Assembly: GCA_020247395.1 (NCBI GenBank)
Contig: JADCJC010000014.1
Span: 1 to 64,000, forward strand
Length of the DNA stretch: 64,000 nucleotides
Reading direction: 5' to 3'
From: Rhodocyclaceae bacterium
GTDB taxonomy: Bacteria; Pseudomonadota; Gammaproteobacteria; Burkholderiales; Usitatibacteraceae
A program made the translations under genes and the position numbers. Under the pieces are notes generated by a model. That model was given only the letters and a program-made list of their open reading frames with translations, was not told the DNA's origin and ran no database searches. This document shows positions 49,537-59,124 of this stretch, piece after piece. Position 1 is the stretch's first letter; each line of letters begins with the position of its first letter.

Positions 49537-50889
49537 CTAGTACGAATCACCGAGCGCAAACATCGGCTTCCGCCCCTTCCACGCACCCGCGGTGAAGTCG
49601 GGAAACTCGACGGTGCGATTGCCCTCTTTAATCGATTGCTCCGACAGCGGCGTGATGGCGCTCCATGCGATCGCGTCATAGATGTCGATGGGCATCGGGG
49701 CATCTGCTTTTAACGCTTCGACAAACGCGTGTATGACAAAAAAATCCATGCCGCCGTGCCCGGCGCCCTCGGCTTTGCCGGCGTACTTCTTCCACAGCGG
49801 GTGATCGTATTTATCCAGCCAGGCCAGCGCCGGCTCCCAGCGATGCGCCGCAGGCGATTTGCCTTCGATGTAAATGCTTTTATTCACATCCATCCAAATG
49901 CCGCGCGTACCCTGCACCCGAAACCCGAGTGAATACGGACGCGGCAAGTTGGTGTCGTGTTGCAACAGCACCGTCTCACCATTGGCGCACGCAATCTGTG
50001 TCGTGACGACATCCCCCAGCGCAAACGTGGTCTTGACACTCGGGTGATCCGCGCCGCCGACTTCCTTCGCGTATTCCGATAATCCGCGCGCCTTGGTGGC
50101 GAAACTATTGAGTTTGGTAAAGCGATTGCCGCGATGAATATTGAGCCACATCGCCGCCGGGCCAATGCCGTGACTGGGATAGAGGTCGCCATTGCGCGTG
50201 ACCGAATGCGCAGTGCGCCAACGCGCTTCCGACCAGCCTTTCGCGCCAAACTCCGCACCTCTTTCATACGGCAGCGCAGGATTGCCTGAATTGAATTTCA
50301 CGCCGCGCAAATCGTGTTGGTAGCCGCCTTGCACGTGCATGATTTCGCCGAACACATTTTGGCGAACCATGTTCAATACCGCCATTACATCGCGTCGGTA
50401 ACAAACATTTTCAAGCAGCATGTAAGGCGTGCCGGTGCGTTGCTGGGTACGCAGCACGTTCCAATGGTCTTCCATGGTGATGCCGGCGACAACTTCACAT
50501 CCCACCGCGACTCTTGCCTCCATCGCGGCAATTGCCATCGGCGCATGCCACTCCCAAGGCGTGACAACCAACACCGCATCGAGCTTCGCTTTCACAAGCA
50601 TTCCTTCCCAAGCGCGCTCGCTGCCGGTGTAAACCGTCGGTGCCGGGTGGCCGGCCGCGTCACATAACTTCAACGCAGCCTTCAACATCGCGGGCTCGAG
50701 ATCGCAGATCGCGGCAATGGTCACATCACTGCGCTTCAGAAGCTCGCCGATATGCACCTGCCCGCGCAGGCCGGTGCCGATCACCCCGACGCGCAGCTTG
50801 TCTTTGGTCGCGGCGTGCGCAAGGTCTACCCCATTCGCCAGTAGTGCGGTGACGCCAGCGGTCGTTGTCAGAAAGTTGCGTCGATTCAT
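49537..50889 (-). CDS. Gfo/Idh/MocA family oxidoreductase with Tat-like/signal sequence (GH109-like)
   Basis: MNRRNFLTTTAGVTALLAN; VGVIGTGLRGQVHIGELLKRSDVTIAAICD. Confidence 0.92.
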   Translation of the reverse strand: MNRRNFLTTTAGVTALLANGVDLAHAATKDKLRVGVIGTGLRGQVHIGELLKRSDVTIAAICDLEPAMLKAALKLCDAAGHPAPTVYTGSERAWEGMLVKAKLDAVLVVTPWEWHAPMAIAAMEARVAVGCEVVAGITMEDHWNVLRTQQRTGTPYMLLENVCYRRDVMAVLNMVRQNVFGEIMHVQGGYQHDLRGVKFNSGNPALPYERGAEFGAKGWSEARWRTAHSVTRNGDLYPSHGIGPAAMWLNIHRGNRFTKLNSFATKARGLSEYAKEVGGADHPSVKTTFALGDVVTTQIACANGETVLLQHDTNLPRPYSLGFRVQGTRGIWMDVNKSIYIEGKSPAAHRWEPALAWLDKYDHPLWKKYAGKAEGAGHGGMDFFVIHAFVEALKADAPMPIDIYDAIAWSAITPLSEQSIKEGNRTVEFPDFTAGAWKGRKPMFALGDSY

Positions 50890-51645
50890 CTAAGCCTTTG
50901 TGTCGGACGTCTGGCGGCGCGACGGAATGACCATCTCCGCAACATCCGCGCGGCCGGGATTGAAAGAATTGACCTTGTGCTCTGATGCGTAGCCCACCGA
51001 AATGCCGCAGATGAGGTTGTATTCGTCCGGCACATCAAAGGCCGCGCGGATCGGGCTCGCCCATGTCGCCAGCGCACCCTGCGCGCAGGTGGCGAGACCA
51101 TGCGCCTCGGCGGAGAGCATAAAGGTCTGCAAGAAAATGCCGGCGTCGAGCACCGAGTATTCGCGCAACCCTTCATGCACAAACACAAAGATCACCGTCG
51201 GCGCGCCGAAGAATTCGAAGTTACGACGCATTTGCGCGTTGCGGGCGGCACGGTCTTCGCGCTCAATGCCGAGCAGCTTGTACAACCCAAAACCGGTCGC
51301 GCGGCGGCGCGCCAGCAAACTTTCCGGATAGTCGAAATCGACCTTCACATCGCCATCGGGCATGCCATCGCGCGTGATGAAGGCGCGCAATTTGCCGAAC
51401 ACACCACCGGCGATGGCCTTCATGCCGGCGTCAAACTTGGCGGTAAGTTCGGACGCCAGCTTGTCGCGCATCGGGCCGCTCGCGATCGCGATGCGGTACG
51501 GCTGCGTGTTTGACCAACTCGGCGACCAATTCGCATCCTCCAACACTTGAAGCAGTACTTCGTTTGGAATCGGCGTCGGCAGAAAGTCGCGGATGCTGCG
51601 GCGTTGGCGGATGAGCGAAGAGAGCTGGTCAGATGCGGTCGTCAT
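50890..51645 (-). CDS. nitroreductase family protein
   Basis: RRSIRDFLPTPIPNEVLLQVLEDANWSPSWSNTQPYRIAIASG. Confidence 0.93.
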   Translation of the reverse strand: MTTASDQLSSLIRQRRSIRDFLPTPIPNEVLLQVLEDANWSPSWSNTQPYRIAIASGPMRDKLASELTAKFDAGMKAIAGGVFGKLRAFITRDGMPDGDVKVDFDYPESLLARRRATGFGLYKLLGIEREDRAARNAQMRRNFEFFGAPTVIFVFVHEGLREYSVLDAGIFLQTFMLSAEAHGLATCAQGALATWASPIRAAFDVPDEYNLICGISVGYASEHKVNSFNPGRADVAEMVIPSRRQTSDTKA

Positions 51646-51654
51646 GAACTATTC

Positions 51655-51722
51655 AAACTCGCCTATTGACGGTCGTTTCCAAGCAAAAATGGCTGAAAGT
51701 GCCCGTGGATGCTAGCGTTTTG
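51655..51722 (+). repeat. palindromic dispersed repeat, copy D
   Basis: aaactcgcctattgacggtcgtttccaagcaaaaatggctgaaagtgcccgtggatgctagcgttt. Confidence 0.88.
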
Positions 51723-51734
51723 CTTTTGTGAATA

Positions 51735-52583
51735 CTACCGCGCCGGCGCAAACGCATTCGCCAACGCGGTGGAATCAAAACCATTGGTCTGCTGCTTGCC
51801 TTCGGCATAGCGATACAACGCTGCGGCGTAAATGCCCGAGAGCGCTGCCTGAATCAGTGAGGCCGCGATGAAGAGCACCACCGCAATGACCACCGCCGTC
51901 ACAATCGTGACGGTGCTCTTGGTGACGGCCGCGACGAGGATGAGCACGATGCCAAAGCCAATCACCACCGCATGGATCGCAGCAAAGGCGACGCCGATAC
52001 CGGCTTGGCCGATGATGTTTTCGCCCCAAGCCTGCTTGAGCAAACTCGCGCTCTCCTCCACCGCCTGGATCGGACCGACGTTGCGCGACACCAACACCGG
52101 CACCACGCGATAGGTCGCCACCGTCCAGGCCATGCCGATGAGGCCCAATACAATTTTGCCGAGCCAACCGGCACGTTCTTGCAATACGCGCAGGATCAAA
52201 CCGACCGTCGCGGCAATGGCGGCATATCCCAGAATGCTGGTCCATCGCGACATCGCGATCTTCATGCCATCCGACAGTGTTGGGTTGCCACCGTCGAGGC
52301 GAATCATCGCCGCGCCCACCAGCGCGGCGTTGAAAAAGAAGATCACGAAATACTGGGTCACGTAGAACAAAAAGCCCATGATGTACATCCCCAGCCCGCT
52401 AATCTTGCTGTGCGAGATGCCATCCAACGCGACCATACCGATCATGGGTAACGCGAAGCACAACACCACGGCGAATGCGGCGACCGAGGAAAGTAACGGA
52501 AACAGCAGTAGCTCTTTGTCTTGCATCAGAACACTGCCACTGGCTTTGACGAGCTGCCAGCTTCGGGAGAAGCGATCAAACAT
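51735..52583 (-). CDS. DUF6159-like multi-TM membrane protein
   Basis: MFDRFSRSWQLVKASGSVLMQDKELLLFPLLSSVA; six hydrophobic segments. Confidence 0.8.
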   Translation of the reverse strand: MFDRFSRSWQLVKASGSVLMQDKELLLFPLLSSVAAFAVVLCFALPMIGMVALDGISHSKISGLGMYIMGFLFYVTQYFVIFFFNAALVGAAMIRLDGGNPTLSDGMKIAMSRWTSILGYAAIAATVGLILRVLQERAGWLGKIVLGLIGMAWTVATYRVVPVLVSRNVGPIQAVEESASLLKQAWGENIIGQAGIGVAFAAIHAVVIGFGIVLILVAAVTKSTVTIVTAVVIAVVLFIAASLIQAALSGIYAAALYRYAEGKQQTNGFDSTALANAFAPAR

Positions 52584-52651
52584 GAGGGCCTCGCGGGTTA
52601 GGAAACAAGGGGAGGATAGCGCAACTTGCCCCTTGGTTCACGGGGATTTCG

Positions 52652-54274
52652 CTACGCCACCCGCCGAAACCGCACGCGCCGCGCCAGCATGCAGCTGACC
52701 TCGATCGCATCTTCGGCGGCATCGTAGCGCACCAACATCCGGCCGGGTGGTGATTCATCCACACCGCGGGATAAATCAAACCAAGCGACCTCGCCATCCA
52801 CGACGTTAAGCGTGTAACGCACACCTTCGCCAAAGACGCCGGCAAACGCCAGTTCGACAGCGCCTTGCTCACTCACCAACACTTCCGCGCTGCTCTTGAT
52901 GGGCGCGCATTCAAAGCGCCCGCCGGATTTGAACGGACCCGACGTCGGGCGCGATGGGTTGATGCGCTCCATCACCGTATGGACATTTTCATCGCGCATT
53001 GAGAGCGTGAATCTTGATGACGATGCCACACGCAGCGTCAGACTACCGTCTTCGGTCGCGACTGTCTTGGCGTTCGCTGTGGCACAGATGCTCGACCAAT
53101 CGAGATGGGAAAAAATCTCCGCCAAACCTTGGTGGTCACGCAGTTGCATCAGCAGCCCTTGGTCGCGCGAAACGTAGACACCTGATGCGAGGCCTGCTTT
53201 CGCGAGAGATATTTTCTTTGGCGCGGCTTTGCCTGCTTGCCAGATCGGTGGAATCTTCAGCGCGTCCAATATCTCCATCGCCACGCCGCGCGGCAGCTTG
53301 CCGCTGGGCGAATTGGTGCGATTCATGAATACCGCAATCGACGTATCTTCGGCCACAAAGTGCATGAGCATCGAGCGCCATCCGCGCAACGCGCCGCCAT
53401 GCGCGAGCATTTCACGCTTGCCATTAATGGCATGCCCGATGCCGCAAGCGTAGGAGGCGGCGGCGCCATCGTTAAACGGTGTGGCGCGGGTTATCGCTTC
53501 CACCCAAGGTAGCCCGGCAGCGTTCGGGTTGCGCAAACACGCCGCCCACTTCAAGAGGTCTTCAATCGTGCTCACCATGCCAGCCGACGCCGCCCAGTGA
53601 ATGCGGTTCTCTTCCTCCGCCCACGCACCATCGATGTAGCGATAGCCACGCGCGTCACCGGGAATCGATTCCGCCGTATCGATACCCACCGAGGTATCGT
53701 GCATCTTGAGCGGAACCAAGATGTGCGCCTGAAGTAGCTCTGCAAATTGTTTACCCGTCACGCTTTGCAGCACCTGCCCCAGCAGCTCAAAGTTGGCATT
53801 GCAATAGAGGCTCTGGCTGCCCGGCGCCCACATGCTGGTCGGCGCAAGCTTCACCGCCGTCACACCATCAGCCAAAGTGAAGCGCTGCTCGGCACGCGCG
53901 CCCATGATCATCGCCATCACCCACTGATCGCGAATACCAGATTTGTTTTGCATCACGTGCGAGATGGTGATGCGCGCATCGAGCACGTTCGCCCAAGGGA
54001 CATAACGGCTCGGATGCGCGGACAAATCAATCCGCCCCGCCGCCACTTCATGCATCACCAACGCGCAACAAAATTGTTTGCTGATCGAGCAAATACGAAA
54101 CGGCGTCGTGGTGCTGAAGGCCTCTTGGCTCTTGAGATTCGCGAGGCCTCGCCCGCCGCCCCAAACCATCTTGCCGCCTCGTGCAGTACCGACGGCAATG
54201 CCCGGTTCGTTTTCACCTACCGCGCGGGCAAGCGTGGCTTCGATTTGACGGATGGTTTTGGTGGGGAGGGTCAT
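52652..54274 (-). CDS. serine hydrolase / class C beta-lactamase-like
   Basis: FRICSISKQFCCALVMHEV (SxxK), YCNANFELLGQVLQSVTG (YxN). Confidence 0.9.
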   Translation of the reverse strand: MTLPTKTIRQIEATLARAVGENEPGIAVGTARGGKMVWGGGRGLANLKSQEAFSTTTPFRICSISKQFCCALVMHEVAAGRIDLSAHPSRYVPWANVLDARITISHVMQNKSGIRDQWVMAMIMGARAEQRFTLADGVTAVKLAPTSMWAPGSQSLYCNANFELLGQVLQSVTGKQFAELLQAHILVPLKMHDTSVGIDTAESIPGDARGYRYIDGAWAEEENRIHWAASAGMVSTIEDLLKWAACLRNPNAAGLPWVEAITRATPFNDGAAASYACGIGHAINGKREMLAHGGALRGWRSMLMHFVAEDTSIAVFMNRTNSPSGKLPRGVAMEILDALKIPPIWQAGKAAPKKISLAKAGLASGVYVSRDQGLLMQLRDHQGLAEIFSHLDWSSICATANAKTVATEDGSLTLRVASSSRFTLSMRDENVHTVMERINPSRPTSGPFKSGGRFECAPIKSSAEVLVSEQGAVELAFAGVFGEGVRYTLNVVDGEVAWFDLSRGVDESPPGRMLVRYDAAEDAIEVSCMLARRVRFRRVA

Positions 54275-54311
54275 AGCGGGAAGGATGAAAAGTGCAGACG
54301 AGCGAATGGGC

Positions 54312-54379
54312 AAACTCGCCTATTGACGGGCAGTTTGGGGCAAAAATGGCTGGAGATGGCCTTGGATGCTGGGGTTTTG
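54312..54379 (+). repeat. palindromic dispersed repeat, copy E
   Basis: aaactcgcctattgacgggcagtttggggcaaaaatggctggagatggccttggatgctggggtttt. Confidence 0.88.
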
Positions 54380-54412
54380 TGCCCTATACAACGCAAATTC
54401 AATGCGTGACGG

Positions 54413-54646
54413 TTAGACGAATTTACATAGTCGGGGAACTTCGTCGCCAAGTGCAGTAGCGGCAAGGCTAGTCCACTCGTGCGTGATCGGCACCGGAGCA
54501 TCACCTGCCTTGATGTTGTCCTCATCAACTAGCACGACATCCACCCCGCCTTCCACAGTCCAGTACGCGATTCCGCCAACAACGTGGATCAGTACTTTCG
54601 GTTTTGTCACTTTCCACCTCGGCTTGGATACTTCTTTTGTAGCCAC
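54413..54646 (-). CDS. small hypothetical protein, third gene of R-M operon
   Basis: 77 aa ORF overlapping HNH gene 3' end by ~40 bp; VLIHVVGGIAYWTVEGGVDVVLVDEDNIKAGD. Confidence 0.65.
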   Translation of the reverse strand: MATKEVSKPRWKVTKPKVLIHVVGGIAYWTVEGGVDVVLVDEDNIKAGDAPVPITHEWTSLAATALGDEVPRLCKFV

Positions 54647-55221
54647 TCAAGCACGGCTACCTGATCCGCGCCGGTCGCGCGCCGAACTTGAATCAATAGT
54701 TTGCGAGCGCTCGGTCTATCGGTCGTCAGGTTCTTTGCGCCCTCGTTGCAAACAGAACAAATTGCTCGCAAGTTAGCCAAGTCATCTGTTCCACCCATCG
54801 ACTTGTCAATGACGTGTCCAAGATGCAGTCGCGTCTTCCGCCCTTCATCGTAGGGATGCGGCTCGCCCGCTACCGCGCCGCACATCTGACACGTGAACCC
54901 ATTTCGGTCGAGAACAAGCGAGCGTGTCTCTTTCGAAATCGCACGAGAAAATGCTGGCAACGGCTTTTTGCTTTCGAGCAAATACTCGCCCGGCTTTAGA
55001 TTCGCGCGATCGTTGTTCGTGAGAATCTGATAGCCCTCCTCCGTTCGCAGTTCACGTACCCTGCGCGCCCACTCGCTAATGCCGCCAGATACCTCAGCCA
55101 ACTCTTTTGAATCCATCACCCGCCCGATATTGGCGAGAAAATGGGCGCGCAATTTTGCGCGGGCACCTTTTGATGGTTTGCTCAAGCCGCGACCGCGAAG
55201 AGCTTTCGCGCGTTGAGACAT
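54607..55221 (-). CDS. HNH endonuclease, predicted type II restriction enzyme
   Basis: CQMCGAVAG...LHLGHVIDKSMGGTDDLANLRAICSVCNEGAKNL; overlaps methyltransferase 3' end; start placed at MSQRAKALRG. Confidence 0.9.
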   Translation of the reverse strand: MSQRAKALRGRGLSKPSKGARAKLRAHFLANIGRVMDSKELAEVSGGISEWARRVRELRTEEGYQILTNNDRANLKPGEYLLESKKPLPAFSRAISKETRSLVLDRNGFTCQMCGAVAGEPHPYDEGRKTRLHLGHVIDKSMGGTDDLANLRAICSVCNEGAKNLTTDRPSARKLLIQVRRATGADQVAVLEWLQKKYPSRGGK

Positions 55222-56156
55222 TCCGCGATTTGCAATCCGACAGCGCGAGCGACTGGCGGTGGGAAGGCGTTGCCGATCTGTCGATAAGAGGCTGTCTTCT
55301 TTCCGGCGAATTGCCATTCATCGGGGAAGCCCTGGATGCGCGCCGCCATGCGAACTGTCAAGCGCGGCACTCCCACGAAGTCCGGTGAAGGAACTTCGTT
55401 TGCTAGCCCACGACCATCTACACCCAATGCCGCCCATGCATTGCGTGCACGGGTCGGGCCGAGGTCAGGGCCACCGTGCTTCTTGGAGCCACCAACGAGA
55501 GTTGGGCCAATTTCATTTGCTTGCGCAGCCCACGCTTCCGCGCCGCGCCATCCGCCGGAGGCCATCAGATCGCGCAGTGTATTGCCAACCGTCGGCGCTT
55601 TGTGACGCTCGGGTTCCGGCCACGAAAACTCTTGTGTGCCTCGACCTTGCTTGCGAATTGCGACGAAGACTACCCGCGGCCGCAACTGCGGCACGCCAAA
55701 GTCTGATGCGTTGAGCAATCGCCAGTCGGTCTCGTAGCCCATCTTACCGATTTCACCTGCAATGTAGCGTCGGTAGTCTTCAAACACGGCATCCATCAAG
55801 CCGCGCACGTTCTCAAACATCACTGCGCGCGGCCGAATCTCATCAACCAATCGAATCGCCTCGGGAAACAAATTACGCTCATCATCTGCGCCGAGTTGTT
55901 TACCAGCTTTTGAGAACGGCGGACATGGCACGCCGCCCGCCAATAGATCGGTACCCTTGTAGAGAATCCCACTGAAATGCTCGACGCCACCGTTGATGAC
56001 GTTCCAATGCGGGCGATTCAAACGCAGCGTCGCGCAGAAATCTTTTTCAATCTCTACCAGCGCACGATGGTCAAAGCCCGCTTGTTCAAGGCCCAGCGCT
56101 TGGCCACCGGCGCCAGCGCAGATTTCAACGGAGGAGAGTTGGTCAAGTCGCCGCAT
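55182..56156 (-). CDS. DNA (cytosine-5)-methyltransferase
   Basis: EICAGAGGQALGLEQAGF (I), GGVPCPPFSKAG (IV), VMFENVRGL (VI), RMAARIQGFPDEWQF (IX), RQIGNAFPPPVA (X). Confidence 0.96.
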   Translation of the reverse strand: MRRLDQLSSVEICAGAGGQALGLEQAGFDHRALVEIEKDFCATLRLNRPHWNVINGGVEHFSGILYKGTDLLAGGVPCPPFSKAGKQLGADDERNLFPEAIRLVDEIRPRAVMFENVRGLMDAVFEDYRRYIAGEIGKMGYETDWRLLNASDFGVPQLRPRVVFVAIRKQGRGTQEFSWPEPERHKAPTVGNTLRDLMASGGWRGAEAWAAQANEIGPTLVGGSKKHGGPDLGPTRARNAWAALGVDGRGLANEVPSPDFVGVPRLTVRMAARIQGFPDEWQFAGKKTASYRQIGNAFPPPVARAVGLQIAECLNARKLFAVAA

Positions 56157-56193
56157 ATAGTGTGCTCGTCAAACGAATGGTGATGCAAGATAA

Positions 56194-56213
56194 TACTGTA
56201 TATAAAAACAGTT
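56194..56213. promoter_or_regulatory. LexA (SOS) box upstream of the R-M operon
   Basis: TACTGTATATAAAAACAGTT = CTGT-N8-ACAG, 38 bp upstream of methyltransferase ATG. Confidence 0.85.
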
Positions 56214-56235
56214 ATCCGCAATTCTGCGGATTTGG

Positions 56236-56301
56236 AAACTCATTTATTGGCGGGCACTTTCAGGCAAAAATGTCTGGACACGCCCTTGGATGATAGGGTT
56301 T
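56236..56301 (+). repeat. palindromic dispersed repeat, copy F
   Basis: aaactcatttattggcgggcactttcaggcaaaaatgtctggacacgcccttggatgatagggttt. Confidence 0.86.
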
Positions 56302-57782
56302 CAGGAAATCGAGCCTGACCCCTTAAGTTTGGAGTTAGCACCGCTTTTGCCTTGAAACTTATGCCGATCCATCGGAACAACATTCACTGGCTCTGCCGAG
56401 TCATTTGCTGCTTCTTTGTCGATAGTGCGGCCGTTTAGGTTGCTAGTTGCAAACCTTACCTGCTTGGCAAACTCGTCACTCCTTAAGCGGGACAAGAAAA
56501 TTGAGAAGTCCCGAGCGGCGAGCTCCGGGTCCTTTTTCACCCGCAAGTTCACCAGCCCTAGACAGTAGTGTAATTGCGGTTTTTCGGGGTACTCCGATGC
56601 AATCCACGAGATAAATTCCTCAACCTCAAAAGCTACTGCGCCATCGTGATCTAGGCTGAATGCCTTTTGATACGAGCGTTCAGCGATATCGAGTTGACCC
56701 TTAAAGGCCTGCAAGAAGGCGATCGAGTAGCAAATATGCGCCGCAGTATCGCGACCTTTGATATTGAGTAAGATCGACAGCGCTTTTTCAGCGTCCCTCG
56801 TGTTCACGAAGGTAAGAATCGCCTTAAACGTTAGGTACCGTTGTCTATCTGAAGCAATCTCTCCGCATAGCTCGTTGTAGTGCGCGACTTTCTCTAGTGC
56901 ATGCGCCGAGCGATCGGATCTCCACTGCTGGAACCAGCGCGCAGATTGATTCGAGTACACATCCGCAAGTCGAATGGGGATAAGTTTCTTCAGGCTAGCA
57001 ACCTGTTTTTGCAACTTTGCGCTAGATCCGGTAACGGGAAATCGCTCACGCCGCAACGAGGACAAGAGAGTTTCGGATAGGTCCAACGCACCTGAGATCA
57101 GTGCGGCTGTCGCAATCGTGTAGCGCGCACCGGCACTCATTAGGATCGACGTCACTTCAAAACCGCGAAGCTCATGTTTGTAGGGAATCTCGACCCGCTT
57201 AGGCAGGACGGCTCGCATATCATTCGCCAAGATTTGGCTGACCTGGGATGCGACTACAGCGTGCGCGACCATCCCCTCCAAGTGAATTGCATAGTGTTGC
57301 TCGCCGTTTACCTGGCGCGTTCGGATATCGCCAAATACGAGAAAGTGGCCCCTGCATTTATCCATAATCTTCAAGCTCGACTTAACGTCGGTTGCCTTCT
57401 CAGCAAGGTAGCTTGGCAATTCAATGAAGGAGAACGGAGTTGATCCCACGGCGCCGCGGGCAGCGTCGGCAAGCGCTTTGACAAAATCTCTTCGCAGCCT
57501 TACTTCCTCTGCTGCAGTCTCTGCCCTAACTGCGATGACAAAAACAATAGAATTTTTGGCACCTCGGGGAAATCTATGCTGCCAGAGCCAGTAGACGCCA
57601 ATTGGGCCGCAAACAGCAAGACCAAGTCCGTATGAATTGACGGGCGATACGGCTAGGCCAAAAATGAACAAACCGCCCCATATTAGCGCTGCTAAGAAAC
57701 TAACGCCCAGAATCGAGGGCGCGAGCACAGAGTGCCAGCGTACAACCTTTTCGAGTAACTCAATCGACTTATCCACGCGCAC
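56301..57782 (-). CDS. hypothetical membrane protein with TPR-like C-terminal region
   Basis: Two N-terminal TM segments; AHICYSIAFLQAFKGQLDIAERSYQKAFSLDHDG TPR-like repeats. Confidence 0.75.
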   Translation of the reverse strand: MRVDKSIELLEKVVRWHSVLAPSILGVSFLAALIWGGLFIFGLAVSPVNSYGLGLAVCGPIGVYWLWQHRFPRGAKNSIVFVIAVRAETAAEEVRLRRDFVKALADAARGAVGSTPFSFIELPSYLAEKATDVKSSLKIMDKCRGHFLVFGDIRTRQVNGEQHYAIHLEGMVAHAVVASQVSQILANDMRAVLPKRVEIPYKHELRGFEVTSILMSAGARYTIATAALISGALDLSETLLSSLRRERFPVTGSSAKLQKQVASLKKLIPIRLADVYSNQSARWFQQWRSDRSAHALEKVAHYNELCGEIASDRQRYLTFKAILTFVNTRDAEKALSILLNIKGRDTAAHICYSIAFLQAFKGQLDIAERSYQKAFSLDHDGAVAFEVEEFISWIASEYPEKPQLHYCLGLVNLRVKKDPELAARDFSIFLSRLRSDEFAKQVRFATSNLNGRTIDKEAANDSAEPVNVVPMDRHKFQGKSGANSKLKGSGSIS

Positions 57783-57821
57783 TGCTGTACTTGAAACGTT
57801 TCATAGTTTCCAATCTTGCGA

Positions 57822-59039
57822 CTAATCCCAGCTCAGCGCCCCACCAGTCTGATACTCAATCACTCTCGTTTCAAAGAAGTTTTTCTCCTTTTTGAGATCG
57901 ATGAGTTCAGACATCCATGGGAATGGGTTGGTCGCGCCCGGATACAAGACGTCCAAGCCGATTTGCTGCGCGCGGCGGTTGGCCACAAAGCGCAGGTACT
58001 CTTTGAACATCGGTGCATTCAAGCCCAGCACGCCGCGCGGCATGGTGTCTTCGGCGTAGGCGTATTCGAGTTCAACACCTTTACGAATCAGGCCTTCGAT
58101 TTCTTTCTTGAATTCGTTGGTCCAGAGGTGCGGGTTCTCAAGCTTGATGGTGTTAACGAGATCGATACCGAAGTTGCAGTGCATCGATTCATCACGCAGG
58201 ATGTATTGATACTGCTCGGCAGCACCCATCATCTTGTTCTGACGGCCGAGTGCAAGAATTTGCACAAAGCCGACATAGAAGAAGAGGCCTTCCATGATGC
58301 AGCTGAAGACGATGAGCGACTTCAAGAGCTTCTGGTCGTTTTCAAACGTGCCGGTCTTGAAGTTAGGGTCGGCAAGCGTGTCGATGAACGGAATCAGGAA
58401 GCGATCTTTGTCGCGAATACATTTAACTTCGTTGTAGGCATTGAAGATCTCGGCTTCATCAAGGCCCAACGACTCCACGATGTACTGATACGCGTGGGTG
58501 TGGATCGCTTCTTCAAACGCCTGGCGCAGCAGGTACTGGCGGCACTCCGGTGCTGTGATGTGGCGATAGGTGCCAAGCACGATGTTGTTGGCGGCGAGCG
58601 AGTCCGCCGTCACAAAGAAGCCCAGGTTACGCTTGACGATGAGGCGCTCGTCTTCTGACAACGCCGCTGGATTTTTCCAGGTGGCGATGTCGCGGTTCAT
58701 GTTCACTTCTTGCGGCATCCAGTGGTTAGCGCAGCCGGCGAGGTATTTGTCCCATGCCCATTTGTATTTGAACGGCACCAGCTGGTTGACGTCGCTCTTG
58801 CCATTGATGACGCGCTTTTCATCGGCGCGCACACGCTGGAAGCGCGAATCGATGTCACTGTTGGTGTCATTGGATGGGGGCGCCGATTTTGCCAAACCCG
58901 GCAGATCGTCCAGCATCGGTCGCGCGGCGTCATTCGCTGCGCTGACGGTTTGCAGGCGCGGCTCCACGCCACCGCGGGGCATGGGTGCGGCCGGCGGTAC
59001 GGGAATAGCGGAAGGTGTGTCGTCCCAGGTTAATGACAT
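57822..59039 (-). CDS. nrdB: ribonucleoside-diphosphate reductase beta subunit
   Basis: Di-iron motifs [44 protein letters not shown]. Confidence 0.97.
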   Translation of the reverse strand: MSLTWDDTPSAIPVPPAAPMPRGGVEPRLQTVSAANDAARPMLDDLPGLAKSAPPSNDTNSDIDSRFQRVRADEKRVINGKSDVNQLVPFKYKWAWDKYLAGCANHWMPQEVNMNRDIATWKNPAALSEDERLIVKRNLGFFVTADSLAANNIVLGTYRHITAPECRQYLLRQAFEEAIHTHAYQYIVESLGLDEAEIFNAYNEVKCIRDKDRFLIPFIDTLADPNFKTGTFENDQKLLKSLIVFSCIMEGLFFYVGFVQILALGRQNKMMGAAEQYQYILRDESMHCNFGIDLVNTIKLENPHLWTNEFKKEIEGLIRKGVELEYAYAEDTMPRGVLGLNAPMFKEYLRFVANRRAQQIGLDVLYPGATNPFPWMSELIDLKKEKNFFETRVIEYQTGGALSWD

Positions 59040-59124
59040 TCGTGACTCCGTAATTGTTGTTTGTGCGTTCGGTTAGAGGGGTATTTGGTGTAACTGCAAA
59101 TGTTGTGTGGCAGTCGGTTGGGCG

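Noticed and set aside
57816-58658. 280 aa plus-strand ORF
   Set aside because: Antisense to nrdB, whose conserved motifs fix the coding strand
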